From Perilla frutescens (lineage: Eukaryota > Streptophyta > Magnoliopsida > Lamiales > Lamiaceae), in NCBI GenBank assembly GCA_026008535.1, contig BRKX01000014.1:51199006-51263005 (forward strand): a stretch of 64,000 nt of DNA, in the 5' to 3' direction. Each line of letters begins with the position of its first letter. Position 1 is the stretch's first letter. Shown here piece by piece: positions 46,165 through 58,800 of the stretch. Made by a program: the position numbers and the translations under genes. The notes under the pieces were generated by a model. It was given only the letters and a program-made list of their open reading frames with translations. It did not search any database and was not told the DNA's origin.

Positions 46165-46224
46165 ACCATTAGTGTCTATATCATCATCAGCTATAGACAA
46201 CATTTTACCTGCATCACCTAGCAC

Positions 46225-47513
46225 AACAGATTCTTCTTATGTTTGGAAATAGAAATCCAATTATGATAAAGCAGCAAAAATATATGAATTGGAACCCCAA
46301 ATAAGCATCCCATTGTGCAAGATTTCATTTTTTTTATGCCAAAAGCAATCACAACCCCTATAACAACATCATATATGATGATCATGTAATCAGTCCCTTT
46401 GAAGCATTTCATCATACCACTTGAAATCATCATCTACATAGGAAACATACAACTCTGATTTCTTACAGCTGCCTCAACAAGAACTGCCCAGAATCAAACC
46501 TCCCAAAAAAATCAAGAAATCCAAGAAAACTGTTCTGCTATCTCAAACAAGAAATGAAAACAATAAACCCAAAAGTAATTCAACACAGAAGCTATCACAA
46601 ATCAAAACGTGCGAATGAAGTGCATACAGCCAAAAAAAAAATCATTTGACTTCAATTATAAATTTGGCTCAGTCACCACTCACCCTTTAGATACTCCTTT
46701 TGGCAAATGATGGTAGAATGATTTCTTTTGATATATGGGATTTGAATATTCTTGGGGGATTAAAAGTAAAAGTTGAATAAATCTCTTAATCCTTATCCTT
46801 TTTAGTTACTCTCAATTTGGTAGTTGAGCGCAATTATTAATTATTAAGCAAATTAAAAATATCAAGAGCCAGAGACAATAAATCAATAATAATACTATTA
46901 TAACATTTCAATAAAATTATATTTTTATACATAAATATATATTGGGCCAAAAACATCAAAACGATTTGGGCTAATGAGTTGCTAGTCCATATCTTTCTCT
47001 AAAGCCCGAAATCAATTTTATCGGTTTTCTGTCTGTCTCTCTCTCTCTCTCTTAGGTTTTTTTTCTCTCTCTAACATCATAGTCTTTCATTAATTTAGTA
47101 ATACAATCGATAAGAAAATGAAAACTTAATTTCGAAATTTTGAATTCCAAGACTTTATAATATTGAAATTAAGTTACATTAATTGTTACAAATTGTAACA
47201 ATTGAGGGGGAAAAAAAGAAATAATTAAGGTCCTGCACCTAAAATTAAATTGTCTACGTATTCTTTACCATAGTTAAACTTTTCAAATGTACAAAATATA
47301 TATTTAATATTGTGTATATAATTAATTATAATCCATTAAAATATATAGTTGCAAACTGGAGTTGGATATTTAAATGGTAAAGTGCTAATATTAAATAATT
47401 AGTATAATATAAGAATATAATTATATACTTATAATTAAAAAAATAAAGACTTGAACATAAGTAATATTGTCCACATTAAATTCCAAAAAGGAAAGGAAAA
47501 TAATTTATCAATA
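46225..47513. other. Upstream region of the WD40 pseudogene
   Basis: It contains the likely 5' UTR/leader intron (acceptor-like GTTGTGCTAG on the minus strand at about 46230) and AT-rich DNA. A TC tract lies at about 47034-47053. No further gene was recognised and no promoter element can be fixed. Confidence 0.45.
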
Positions 47514-48206
47514 CAGTAAAATTTCTATACGGTAATATTGTTAGGACCAAAGAAAAATATTACTATAAGGAGGTTATTCTTATATAGAGTTTAAATATAA
47601 AAATTAATTTTTTTAAAAAATTAATATATATTATACAACACTTAGCAATGTTCCTTCATATTTTAAAATACATAAATATAAAAAATATATAAGATTCATT
47701 CATGTGATTAAACCGAACAAGACATCATCATAGGAATTAGGCATGAAGCGCAAGATGATAATCTAGAGGATAATAGTGTAGAAATAGAAAAAGTCTCATG
47801 TTAGGAAGCTTAAATCATGTTGAACAAGCTATAAATGTTTTGGATTCAACAAGAAGATGATTCTGAGGATGATTGAGTTACTTCGAACGCGCAAGTTAAA
47901 AGATGTGGTATTAACCAAAAAAATTAAAGCATTGTCACATGCAATTTTAAACAAGTATTTCATACAATTTTAAGTTTAACGTAACATATATAGTTAAATA
48001 GTTCTAGATATTTTATATAGATATTTAAATATATTCGAAATTTATTACTATATGGAGGTAAATTTCTTAAGGATGGTCCTAAAAAAATATTAAATTATTA
48101 CAATGTAGAGATTATTCTTATTAATAATTGGTCCTGAGTTGAGACCATCATTTTTTATTATTATAAGGAGATTATTCTTATATAGACTTATATTAAAATT
48201 TTACTG
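47514..48206. mobile_element. pogo/Emigrant-like DNA element (TA target)
   Basis: The ends CAGTAAAATTTCTATACGG and (inverted) CAGTAAAATTTTAATATAAG resemble the Emigrant/pogo terminus, and the element is flanked by TA on both sides (47512-47513, 48207-48208). Inner segments AGGAGGTTATTCTTATATAG and AGGAGATTATTCTTATATAG recur near both ends. No transposase frame remains in the 693 bp. Confidence 0.6.
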
Positions 48207-48712
48207 TATTAATACACAATAATAACCTAGTCAGTATGAAAGCAAGATAAAAGCATAAAAGTATTAACCCATTAATTCAGAATTTATATATAATCTTCTT
48301 TTGATAATTAAAAAAATCCGAATTCTTTTAATAATTCCAATATTAAGTTAAAATGTGAAAGAAAAAAGAAACATGAGACGTTCCCAATTTATATTATATT
48401 CCGGAATCAACACTTGGATCATTTGTTGTATTCCCTGTTACATACCCATTGCATAACTTTTATATAAAAAATCAAATCAATTTCAATTTATTGTGATTAA
48501 ATTTAATAATCCTCTATTTCTGAATAAATGTCATTCTAACATTTTAATTTTGTTTCACAAAAAATGTCATTCTATAAATTCTAGACATAATCAAATTAAC
48601 ACATTAGTTACCGAATGATAATTCAAATCAATAAATTAATTAAGGGATATCCCATTATTTACTCAGTAAATCGATTTTATGATTTCATAAACGTTAGAAT
48701 TGAAGTGCTCTC
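48207..48712. other. AT-rich spacer, nothing recognised
   Basis: No open frame of note, no RNA gene and no element ends seen. Confidence 0.5.
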
Positions 48713-49176
48713 TGTTAGAAAATTAAACCACATAGGGCATGCAACAATCTAGATTCATACCGTAAATTGAATAACTCTATGATAACAAACCGAGATATAC
48801 TTTATAGCGGAAACGTACCTGAATGCATAGTTCTTGAATCTTGAATACTTGATGTGGTATGGATCTTCCAAACGATCGGCACCTTAGGGTTTACTATAGA
48901 GAATTCTGTAGAAAGAATGCAACTTTATTTTTCTGTCTGCCGTCGTTTAGGGACCATAACCCTAACTTATAGTAATAAGTTATCTTTTATTTACAATTCG
49001 GTCTTTCAACAAATTGCAAATCTATTTATGGTATCTACACAATTAAATTCCATGACAATATTAATACCATTTAATCCATAATTATAACCTTATTAGATCA
49101 CATTAATTGGATCACTTTAAGACAGCCATACACATTTAATTAACATATATTAGTCCACATAAAAATTATTCCAACA
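48713..49176 (-). repeat. copia 3' LTR
   Basis: TG..CA termini on both strands; it lies directly after the polypurine tract of the copia remnant. Confidence 0.75.
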
Positions 49177-49920
49177 ATCTCCCACATGGACTATATATGT
49201 TACCGAAAAATGTGTGATACCTTATGAGCTCAAACTGTGCTGTCACAGTAAGGGTATCCTAAACAATCTCATCCATTGATTATACATGTATAGGACTAAA
49301 GAGGCTGTCATCACTATATGCGTGAATAGACCCATCAGTAATCACATATATCAGTACAATCGAATGACATAGATCAATCATGGATGTGTAGCATGGAAAT
49401 TACATGTTATGTGATCTATCATTCCTATTTCCAACTGGTCCACTTTATTCTAGTATGAGATCAAACATAATCAAAATAACAGAGTGTAATAAACCAAATA
49501 ACCGAATACTTTATATCTGTACAGATTTATCCATAAAACACAAAATGTGTCCAAATCAAATTATAGAGCTATAAAACAGTACGAACTCTCACATAACCAA
49601 CGCATACTAAAACAAAACCACACCCATATGAGCAATATGCTCATGAAAGACCTTGGGTATTAATCCCTTAGTAAGCGGATCCGCAATCATTGAGTCTGTC
49701 CCTATATGTTCTATAATAATTTGTCTACTCTTACTCTCTCCTTCACAACCAGGAACTTAATGTCAATATGCTTTGACTTACTAGAGCTCCTGTTGTTATT
49801 GGAATACATTACTGCTGAGTTATTGTCACAATACAACTTTAGTGGTCTTTCTACATTCTCAAAATGTGCGGCCTAGTGACAAAATTTCGCAGCCATATTC
49901 CGTGATTTGATGCCTCAAAA
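48713..49920 (-). mobile_element. Ty1/copia 3' remnant (pol end plus LTR)
   Basis: The minus strand encodes the end of copia RNase H (LKLYCDNNSAVMYSNNN, SKSKHIDIKFLVVKERV at about 49730-49865), with a stop upstream and decay downstream. This is followed by a polypurine tract TGTGGGAGAT and an LTR of 464 bp (48713-49176; TGTTGGAATAA .. TTTTCTAACA on the minus strand). The 5' part is missing because the Tekay-like LTR begins at 49921. Confidence 0.8.
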
Positions 49921-50524
49921 TGTCACGACCCCAAATTAATATCTGATTAATATGAAGTGTGACTGGCACGACTCGATCCCAATGAAGGATGGATTAAGAC
50001 ACGAACCGATAATAATTAAATAAAGGAATGAACAACTGTATTCCAGGAACGATATTTGCTGTGAACTCAAGTTCTAAACTGACTTTCATTTCTGAAAATA
50101 TAACTGAATAAATATAGATACCTTAGAATAACAAAAAGGTATCAGCGAGTTCAAGACATACTGAAGACTTGACTCGGTTAGACTTAATTAGCAAAAGCAA
50201 TATAACATAACAAAATACAGGAAATATTTTGAGTCCTGTACAAAACAACTTTCTTTCTCAGCACTTCACCCTGCACCATCAACACTCAACCTGCACATTT
50301 AAAAACAAACATGCAGGGCTGAGTACAAGTATACTCAGTGAACACATTGCCAAAAATATCATAATATATCTGATATTATGAACGTTTGTTAAAACTGGTT
50401 TTATTGTCATGCATCCGAGTAAACACACAGGGGTTTTATCTGAAGAGGCCCTATGTTTTACTAAATCATTTTCTGTCTTTGCGTACGCCTTTCTATTGTA
50501 TGATCATCCGTATCCGAACTGAGT

Positions 50525-50705
50525 GCCAAGGAATAGCTCCGCTTAAGCCTTTTCTGCACACATCGAGGAATAGCTCCGCTAAAGCCTTTTCCACGAATAC
50601 ATATCTGAACTAAACTCCGAGGAATAGCTCCGCTCAGCCTTTTCCACAGACATTTAGCATCGTCGATGTCTTAGTCAGGAATAGCTCTGCTCAGCCTTTC
50701 CCTCT
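50525..50705. repeat. Four-copy imperfect repeat in the Tekay-like LTR
   Basis: GGAATAGCTCCGCTNAAGCC-like units ending in CTTTTCC recur at about 50530, 50568, 50619 and 50680 with spacing of about 40-60 bp. Confidence 0.7.
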
Positions 50706-51659
50706 TCCTAATATCACCGACCCAAGTGTACACTAACCTCGGTTAACACGCTAAGTTAGCACGAGGCCCGACCGATTTAAGAGTTAGAAAGCCCCTTGCG
50801 AGCTAACTAAATACAGATAAGGATATCATACAAAACAAAATATTTTATGCATGACAACAATTTATTTGCATCAGAATAAATAACTGCGGGTGAGTAAAAA
50901 CTCAAATCATTATTTGGACTAAGAGTCCGCTTGTAAAAAAGAGCCCACCTTTCACCGATGTTTTAAAATGGCAGCTGCTAGTTCTTCACAGGCCTTATCC
51001 CTTACGGATCTGCTAGCCTTCAATATATAAAAATATACTTAGCATGTTGATCCTAAATCTGACAGGACTCAACACGACACGAAGGCCTATTAGGGTCTAG
51101 TATCCGTTCTAAATTTTCACTTAGCTTAAGGGTTAATCTCAACCCTAGCTTTTAAACATCTTAAGGCATACATCATCATCATTTAAGGTATCAAAAATAC
51201 CTTAACATAATCATAACTAGATTCTAGGAACAAAGTCATCACTAAGTTCGTAGACTAAACAATGTTCTGCACAACGTCTATCTTTGAAAAAATATCTGTT
51301 TTGACTCACTAAGGTGTAGGGATTGTACCATATACCAATGGAAATCCACAGAAGTCTAGTTTACGGCTAAATTTATGGTGACTCAATACGATAACTAACG
51401 AAAAAGTTATGACCGTTTTACTAGAAGGTGGCAGAACTGCCAAAATTTCCGAAAACAAACTCGTGACCTGACTTTGCCGATTTTTCATAATTTACTCAAA
51501 ACGAAATAGAGAATGAGACATATACCATTGGAAAGCCACGGAAGTCTAGTTTCTAGAAAAATTTTCGGTGACTCAATCCGACGTTTAATGAGGAAGTTAT
51601 GCTCATTTTACTGAAGGGTGGCGAAACTGCCGAACCAAGCTGCGCAGCGTGCCGTATGC

Positions 51660-51840
51660 GCGAACTCCAAACAAACTCCGAATCAGTCAGCTGATTTCCA
51701 GAACTGATCAGTCAACTGATTCCCATAACTGACCAGTCAGCTGGTTCCCAGAACTGATCAGTTAGCTGATTCCCAGAACTGATCAGTCAGCTGGTTACCA
51801 GAACTGATCAGTCAGCTGATCAATCAAACATATTAGTTTT
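51660..51840. repeat. ~26-bp tandem repeat in the Tekay-like LTR
   Basis: Five to six units of CAGAACTGATCAGTCAGCTG with CCC or ACC variants. Decayed units continue to about 51930. Confidence 0.8.
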
Positions 51841-53314
51841 TCTCCCAAAACTGATTCTTCAACTGATTCACTTCATCAGTCAACTGATAAGCTTCAGTCC
51901 GGAACTGATTAGCCCAAGCTAGGACTGATTTATTTCAGTCCAAATACCAAGCTTTCATCACCTCAAAACATCTCAAACTGGACTACACATGCTTGCACAT
52001 AACCAACTAATTTTCTAAACATTAACGTCATTTAAAACACCAAAAATCCACATATATACTTCTTAAGCTTAGTTCTGAAAATATATGTTTATATATATAT
52101 CTCATGATTTTCGAAAATACATTTCAAAAACAATGGAGAGAAGCTTTAGGAGGTTGAAGATGGTAGAAGAAGGCTGGAACAAGTGACTGCAACTTCACTC
52201 TCCTTCTCTCTTCCTTTGAAAAAAACGAAAATGGAGGTGGTTGTTCTTGATGCTCTCTCTCTCTCTCTCTCTCTCTCTAAACTTTGTGCAGAAATGAAGG
52301 TGATGAAATGGAAAAGAAGAAATGAGAAGCTGATCTCTCTCTCTCTCTCTCTCCTTCGTTGCTCTCGGTTTTGAAGAAAGCAAAAGAATTGGTGCTTTGC
52401 TTTTGGCTATTTTGATATAAATGGAAGAAAATGGGGCTGCTACTCTTAATCATACTCCTTTCCTTACAAAAGTGGTTTGTAAATAAAAGAGGAACTAGCA
52501 GCTTGGTTTGACTACGAGAGTAGGTAATACTTGTCATTAATTGAAGGTAGGCTAGGGTTCTATTTTTCAACTAGACAATGATGAATTGCCCAAGAGAGGT
52601 TTGGAGCATGCAGAGGGAATGACTTCTCACTCCGCCCAAGAGAGGTTTGGAGCATGGCAGAGGGAATGGCTTCTCACCTTAGGGACTGCGAATTGACACA
52701 TATCGGGTTTTAAATACCCGTTATTCGGTTATCGTGATATTTTCCGTCTTCGAAAAAAAATCCTGAACTTATCCAAGCTTGAAGAAATAATTCACTTATT
52801 TTAAAACAATAGATTATCTAAAATTATTTGGTTTTAAAATACCACTTCGAAATACTGGTTTTAATTTCTCGACCATTAAAACATCCGAACTAGGGAATAT
52901 CTAATTCTCTCGGATTTTAAATCTCCCTGTTTAAATTATCTGAATTTAAACACTAATAACTGGAGAATATCTGATTCTCCTAGTCCTAAAAAAATATTTA
53001 TCGGAATATCTAATTCACAATAATTACACGCCGCAAATTTAAAAGAATGGGAATTGGATTTATCTGAAATTACAATTCCAACTTTCCATAACTAAAAAGG
53101 GAATTAAACCCTAATTGAATTAATTAACCCACCTACAGGGATTAATTGACCTTGAATTCCATGGAACATAACGGATACTTTCGACCCTAATCTGACTGGA
53201 AATTACTATACTAAATAGTAATTTTTAACAATTAACTGATTAAGCAGTAATTATTTTACGGGGTATTACATTCCACCCCCCTTAAAATAAATTTCGTCCC
53301 GAAATTTACATACC

Positions 53315-55249
53315 TCAGAGAAATAATTCTAGGTACTTTGCTTTTATCTTATCATCGAGTTCCCATGTCGCTTCTTTCTGACCATGGTGACTCCATAGGA
53401 TCTTAACTAGAGGAATCGACTTGTTCCTCAACTCTTGGACTTTTCGATCCAAAAGGGCTTCTAGTCTCTCTTCATAAGTTAGATCTAGATCTAACTCTAT
53501 CTCACTGTGCTGAATCACATGCTTGAGATCATACACGTATTTCCTTAACTGAGAAACATGAAATACGTTATGAACATTACCAAAACTGGGTGGTAATGCA
53601 AAACTATACGCCACTACGCCTATCCGCTCAAGGATCTCGTAAGGTCCTATAAGATGTGGTCGTAATTTTCCCTTTACGCTGAATCTTATTATCCCCCTGG
53701 AAGGGGATACTTTTAGGATGACCTTATCTCCTGTTGCAAATTTTAAATCTATACGGTGTTTATCCGTATACGACTTCTACCGACTCTGGGCTTTTTAAAT
53801 TCTCTGATGGATTTTTCTAATAATTTCAATCATTTCTGACACTGAGTCTGGCCCAAGAATTCTTCTCACACTCACTTCATCCCAGTAAAGTGGTGATCGA
53901 CACTTTCTCCCATACAACGCTTCGTATGGCGCCATATTAATGGTTGCTTGATAGCTATTATTATAGGCGAACTCAATCAACGCTATTATTTCCTCCCAGC
54001 TTTCACCCCTATCTAGAACCACTGTTCTCAACATGTCCTCTAATGTTTGGATGGTCCTTCGGACTGTCCATCTGTTGGTGGGTGAAATGTTGTACTGAAA
54101 TTGAGTTGAGTTCCCAACTCTTTCTGTGAACTAATCCAAAATCTTGAGGTAAACTTTGAATCTCTGTCCGATGTTATCGACATCGGAACACCATGAAGGC
54201 GTACAATCTCTTTAACATAAATCTGAGCTAGCTTATTCGATCCATCCGTAACGCGGATCGGAAGGAAATGAGCTGACTTTGTGAGCCTGTCAATAATGAC
54301 CCATATGGCCGTATTCTCTCATCTTGACTTGGGTAGGCCTGTCACAAAATCCATCGCTATGTGTTCCCACTTCCACTAAGGAATCTCTAACGGTTGTAGC
54401 GCACCATAAGGTCTTTGGTGCAATGCCTTAACTTGTTGACACGACAAGCATCGCTCAACATAGGAAGCTACGTCCCGTTTCATTCCTTCCCACCAGAATT
54501 TCTGCTTCAAATCCTGATACATTTTCGTACTTCCCAGGTGTGCTGTATATGGAGTATCATGAGCCTCGCTCATGATCTCATTTCTGAGCTCAACACAGGG
54601 TGGAACACATATCCTATCTTCATAAAGGATAGCATTATCTGATGCTTCCTTGAAGCTTTCTATTTTTCCCGATCTGATCTTCAAGCGCATCTCTTCCATG
54701 GTTTGATCTTTTCTCTGTGCCTCAATTATCTTTTCTCGGAGATCTGGTACGGCTACTAATGTTGCCACATGACATACAATTGTCTCAGGTGGGTAAACCA
54801 CCTCTAGCTGTAAGCTTTTAAAATCCCTGATGAGTTTCTCCTCATGAGTGAGGAGAAAACCCAACTTACTTATTTTATGACTCAAGGTATCTGCTACCAC
54901 ATTAGCCTTGCCTGGATGGTAACTGATTCCACAGTCGTAGTCCTTTACTAATTCAAGCCACCTGCGTTGTCTCATATTTAAATTTTTATACTCGAAAAAG
55001 TACTTTAGATTATTGTGATCTTTGAAAATCTCACACCTAACTCCGTATAGGTGGTGTCTCCAGATTTTCATGGCATGCACTATTGTTGCCAACTCTAAGT
55101 CATGCGTAGGATAATTCGATTCATGAATTCTTAACTGTCTGGATGCATACTCTATGACTTTGTCTTCTTGCATTAGGACACAGCCTAATCCATTCTTCAA
55201 AGCATCCGTGTAAATCACAAACTCTTTATCACTGACTGGAATAGCTAAC
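53315..55249 (-). pseudogene. Tekay-like chromovirus pol, RNase H to chromodomain, broken
   Basis: On the minus strand: RNase H (EFVIYTDALKNGLGCVLMQ, HDLELATIVHAMKIW, KANVVADTLSHK), integrase zinc region (HLGSTKMYQDL .. CLSCQQVK), core pieces AMDFVTGLPKSR and EFAYNNSYQATINMAPYEAL, LYGRKCRSPLYWDEV, then NVFHVSQLRKYV and a chromodomain-type end VKILWSHHGQKEATWELDDK. Stops and frameshifts occur near 54376, 54330, 54060 and 53795, so no integrase could be made. The RT and gag parts are missing at 55249 because an Athila-like element was inserted there; they would lie beyond the window. Confidence 0.85.
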
Positions 55250-55785
55250 TGATAAGTCCATTTATTTCGTGTTTTTAGGGGCATTTTATCGTGTATAAAT
55301 GTCCTTTTTAGTGTGTTTTGAGTCGAAAAGAACCAGGTTGCGGTCAAAGGGCATTTCAAGAGTCGAGTCTGGCGGAAGGGGCATTTTATGCCCAAATATT
55401 CACGATTATCTCGCACATATATTCATCAGTGGCACAGGGGACGTCCTCAGTATCCATCCCACATTCGGTCTGTGAAGTGGGCATATCAAATACGGATGGA
55501 GCTGACAGACGATGCCGTGCCCACAGTACTCGCACAGACTCGACCACAGGCCAGAGTGGGCATTCCAGTAGAATTCGGGAATTAGTTGAAGAACAGCTAG
55601 TGGAAAGATAGCTACATTATCCGCGGAAGAGTTGGAGCTAAGCTGGACTCCTGGAAGGTGTTGCAACAAAAGGATAAGGTCAGACGAGGAGATTAAGCTA
55701 AATCTGAGGAGATAAGAGCAATCCCTAAAAAATAGGGCACAGGAGTTTATAAATATATTTTTGCGCGTGAAACGACAGCGCGTCA
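55250..55785 (+). repeat. Athila-like 5' LTR
   Basis: 536 bp from TGATAAGTCC to AGCGCGTCA with a TTTATAAATATA box close to its end (about 55746). It holds eight GGGCA/TGCCC motifs. The left flank is CTAAC. Confidence 0.8.
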
Positions 55786-55789
55786 AAAT

Positions 55790-55807
55790 TGGCGCCGTTG
55801 CCGGGGA
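55790..55807 (+). other. Athila-like primer-binding site
   Basis: TGGCGCCGTTGCCGGGGA, four bases after the LTR end. It matches the tRNA-Asp-type primer site used by Athila/Tat elements. Confidence 0.9.
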
Positions 55808-55853
55808 CCTGGTTTCTAGTGATTTTATCTTCCACAATTGGTGAGCCTGGAAG

Positions 55854-58800
55854 TTGATGCCCAGGGGCTCTTCGGAAGAGACTCTATTTTACGATCCAGA
55901 AATAGAGAAGACTTCGAGGAAAAACAGAGCAGCAGTGAAGAGGGCACACCAAGCAGCAAACAGACCTCGTGAGCCCACACCACTACCAGAAGACCGAGAA
56001 GATCAAGGAGATGAAGGGCACGAGGAGGAAGGACAGTTCGAGAACGGCCACAACATCAACATGGCAGCAAACGGAAATGCCGCGAATGGTAATGCGGATG
56101 ATAACAGGACTTTAAGGCAGTTGGTCTTCCCGACCAACATGAATTTGTGCCCAATGGGCATTACACTCCCAGCTGTGACTCAGAACTGGGATATTCACGC
56201 GAACTTTATCCAGATCTTGCCGAAGTTCCACGGAATGCCTGGAGAGGATCCACAAAGGCATTTGCAAGATTTTGAGATGGTTTGCCAAACTCAACCATCC
56301 GACCATGGACAAGAAGAGTACGTGCGGTTGGTTTCGTTTCCTTTCACTCTTCAAGATGGGGCACGGGACTGGCTGTACACATTACCCACTGGCGCTGTGA
56401 CCACATGGAGACAACTCCAACAGAAGTTTTTAGAGAAATATTTCCCAGCATCCAGAGTGCAAGAAATGAGAAGAAGGATAGGGAGCCTGAAGATGGGAAC
56501 TAATGAATGTTTCTATGACTACTGGGGAAGATTCCAGGCGATGCTGGCGAAATGCCCACAGCACCAGATTACTGAACATGACTTGATTCAGTATTTCGTC
56601 GGAGGATTGAGACCACATGAGAGGACGATTGTGAATGCCTCATGTGGAGGATCCATTTTGAATAAACAACCTGTTGAAGCATTCAGAATCCTCACGGAGA
56701 TGGCTGAAGACAACCGAGACTTCGGTGGAGAGGGCATTCGAGCTGTAAGTGAAATAGAGAGGGCACCGGACCAGGATAGCAGAATTGATAGATTGTGCGA
56801 TAAAATTGAAAAAATCTTGTCCGGTGCGAGCATGGCGAGGAAGCCCAGACCTTGTGGGGTATGCAAAAGCATATCCCACTTCACGGATGAATGCCCTACT
56901 CTACAAGACGAAATGGAAGAAGTGAAGGCTATAGGTGGCCAGAATGGGCATTCCAGAAGATATGATCCCCATTTCCAGACTTATAATCCTGGCTGGAGAG
57001 ACCATGAAAACTTTAGATGGAGAAGGCCAGAGGATGGGCATCCTGGACGCCCATTGCCACCACCCGAAGAAAAAAGAAAGCCAAGTAGGCTAGAAGATCT
57101 TGTGTTTGCTATGGCTGAGGAGAATGAGAAGTTTAAGCAAGAGACTCGAGCTGGTCTCTCGCACATGAGCAAGCAGATCAATCAATTGGCTCAAGCCATG
57201 CACAAGATGGAGGAGAAAAATGGGAAGCTGCCTTCCCAGGTCGAAAATCCAAGAGAACAAGTGAATGCAGTAGCATTGAGGAGTGGAAAAGAACTTCCGG
57301 AGATGGTCAGGCCAAGAGAAGAGAAGGACGATGTGCCCTTGGCGGAAGAAGTGGAAAAAATTCCCACAGAGGATGAGGCACAAAAGACTGAGCAGACTGA
57401 TGCTGTGCCCATTCCGGAATTGAAGCAATCTGCCAAGATGCCCACTCCAGAAAGACGGAAACCTCCCTTTCCAGGGAGATTGGCACATAATAGAAAAGAA
57501 GAAGAAACCAGGGACATGCTAAAAGTATTCAGCAAAGTGGAAATCAACATTCCACTGATCAAGGCAATCAAACAAGTGCCACGGTATGCCCGGTTTCTAA
57601 AGGAACTTTGTACCAGAAAGGTACGATTCAATGACGATGCAAGGTTCCTAGTTGGAGAGAATGTATCGGCTGTGATACAAAGAAAATTACCCAAGAAGTG
57701 TGATGATCCAGGGATGTTTATGATCCCTTGCATAATTGGAGATAGAAAAGTTGAAAAGGCCATGCTGGACTTTGGGGCATCAATCAACGTAATGCCCCTG
57801 TCGGTGTTCAAAGAATTGAAAATTGGACCTTTGAAGGAGACCCGTGTGGTCATTCAACTAGCTGACCGGTCCAACGTATATCCAGAAGGCCTTATTGAAG
57901 ATGTATTGGTCAAGGTGGACGAGCTTATCTTCCCAGCAGATTTTTATGTGCTTGACATGGGCACAGCGACTTCAAAATCTTCAGTTTTGTTGCTGGGAAG
58001 GCCTTTCATGAAGACAGCTCGAACCAAAATTAATGTGGACAAGGGCACACTGACGTGTGAGTTTGATGGGGAGAAGGTGACGTTCAACATCTTTGAAGCC
58101 ATGAAACATCCCCCGGATACAGAAAATTGTAATTTTGTGAACACATTTCATTACCCAAACCGTTCTACTTTATCCATGATGAGCAACAGAGAACCGCTGG
58201 AATGGGCACTATGGGATGGACTGCTTGACCAGGATACCCTGGACGAGGATGAGGACATAAGGGGTGGAATTATGATGCTGTATTCATTGGAAGAGATGCC
58301 ACACGGATGTGTGGACTACGGTGTGCCCATTCGGAGAAACGATGATAAGCTGATGCCTTCTATTGTCAAAGCGCCCAAGCTGGAGTTGAAGGCATTACCA
58401 AGGCATCTGAAATATGCCTATTTAGGGAATAATGAGACTCTCCCTGTAATCATAAGTGCGGGATTGAATCAAGCTGATGAGGACCGACTTTTGAGATTGT
58501 TGAGACTGTACAAGGAGGCACTCGGATGGACATTGGCAGATATAAAGGGCATTAGCCCAGCGGTTTGCATGCACAAAATTTTGTTGGAAGATGATGCAAA
58601 ACCCGTTCGTGATCCACAAAGAAAGCTCAATCCAGTGATGAAGGATGTGGTGCTAAAAGAGATAATTAAGCTTCTGGACCAGGGCATTATATACCCTATT
58701 TCAGACAGCAAGTGGGTCAGTCCAATCCATGTTGTGCCCAAGAAGTCGGGCATTCAAGTTGTGAAAAATGAAAAAGGAGAGCTTGTGCCCACACGACTGC

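Larger units (their letters stand above)
49921..53270 (-). repeat. 3' LTR of a Tekay/Del-like chromovirus
   Basis: 3,350 bp on the minus strand from TGTAATACCCCG to GGGGTCGTGACA, the typical terminal sequences of Tekay/Del LTRs, preceded by polypurine tract AAGGGGGGTGGAA. It contains internal tandem repeats: four copies of GGAATAGCTCCGCT at about 50528-50700, a ~26-bp GAACTGATCAGTCAGCTGAT array at about 51660-51840, a ~105-bp direct repeat (51334 and 51525), CT tracts (52253-52280, 52333-52354) and a ~46-bp duplication at 52585-52675. Confidence 0.85.
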
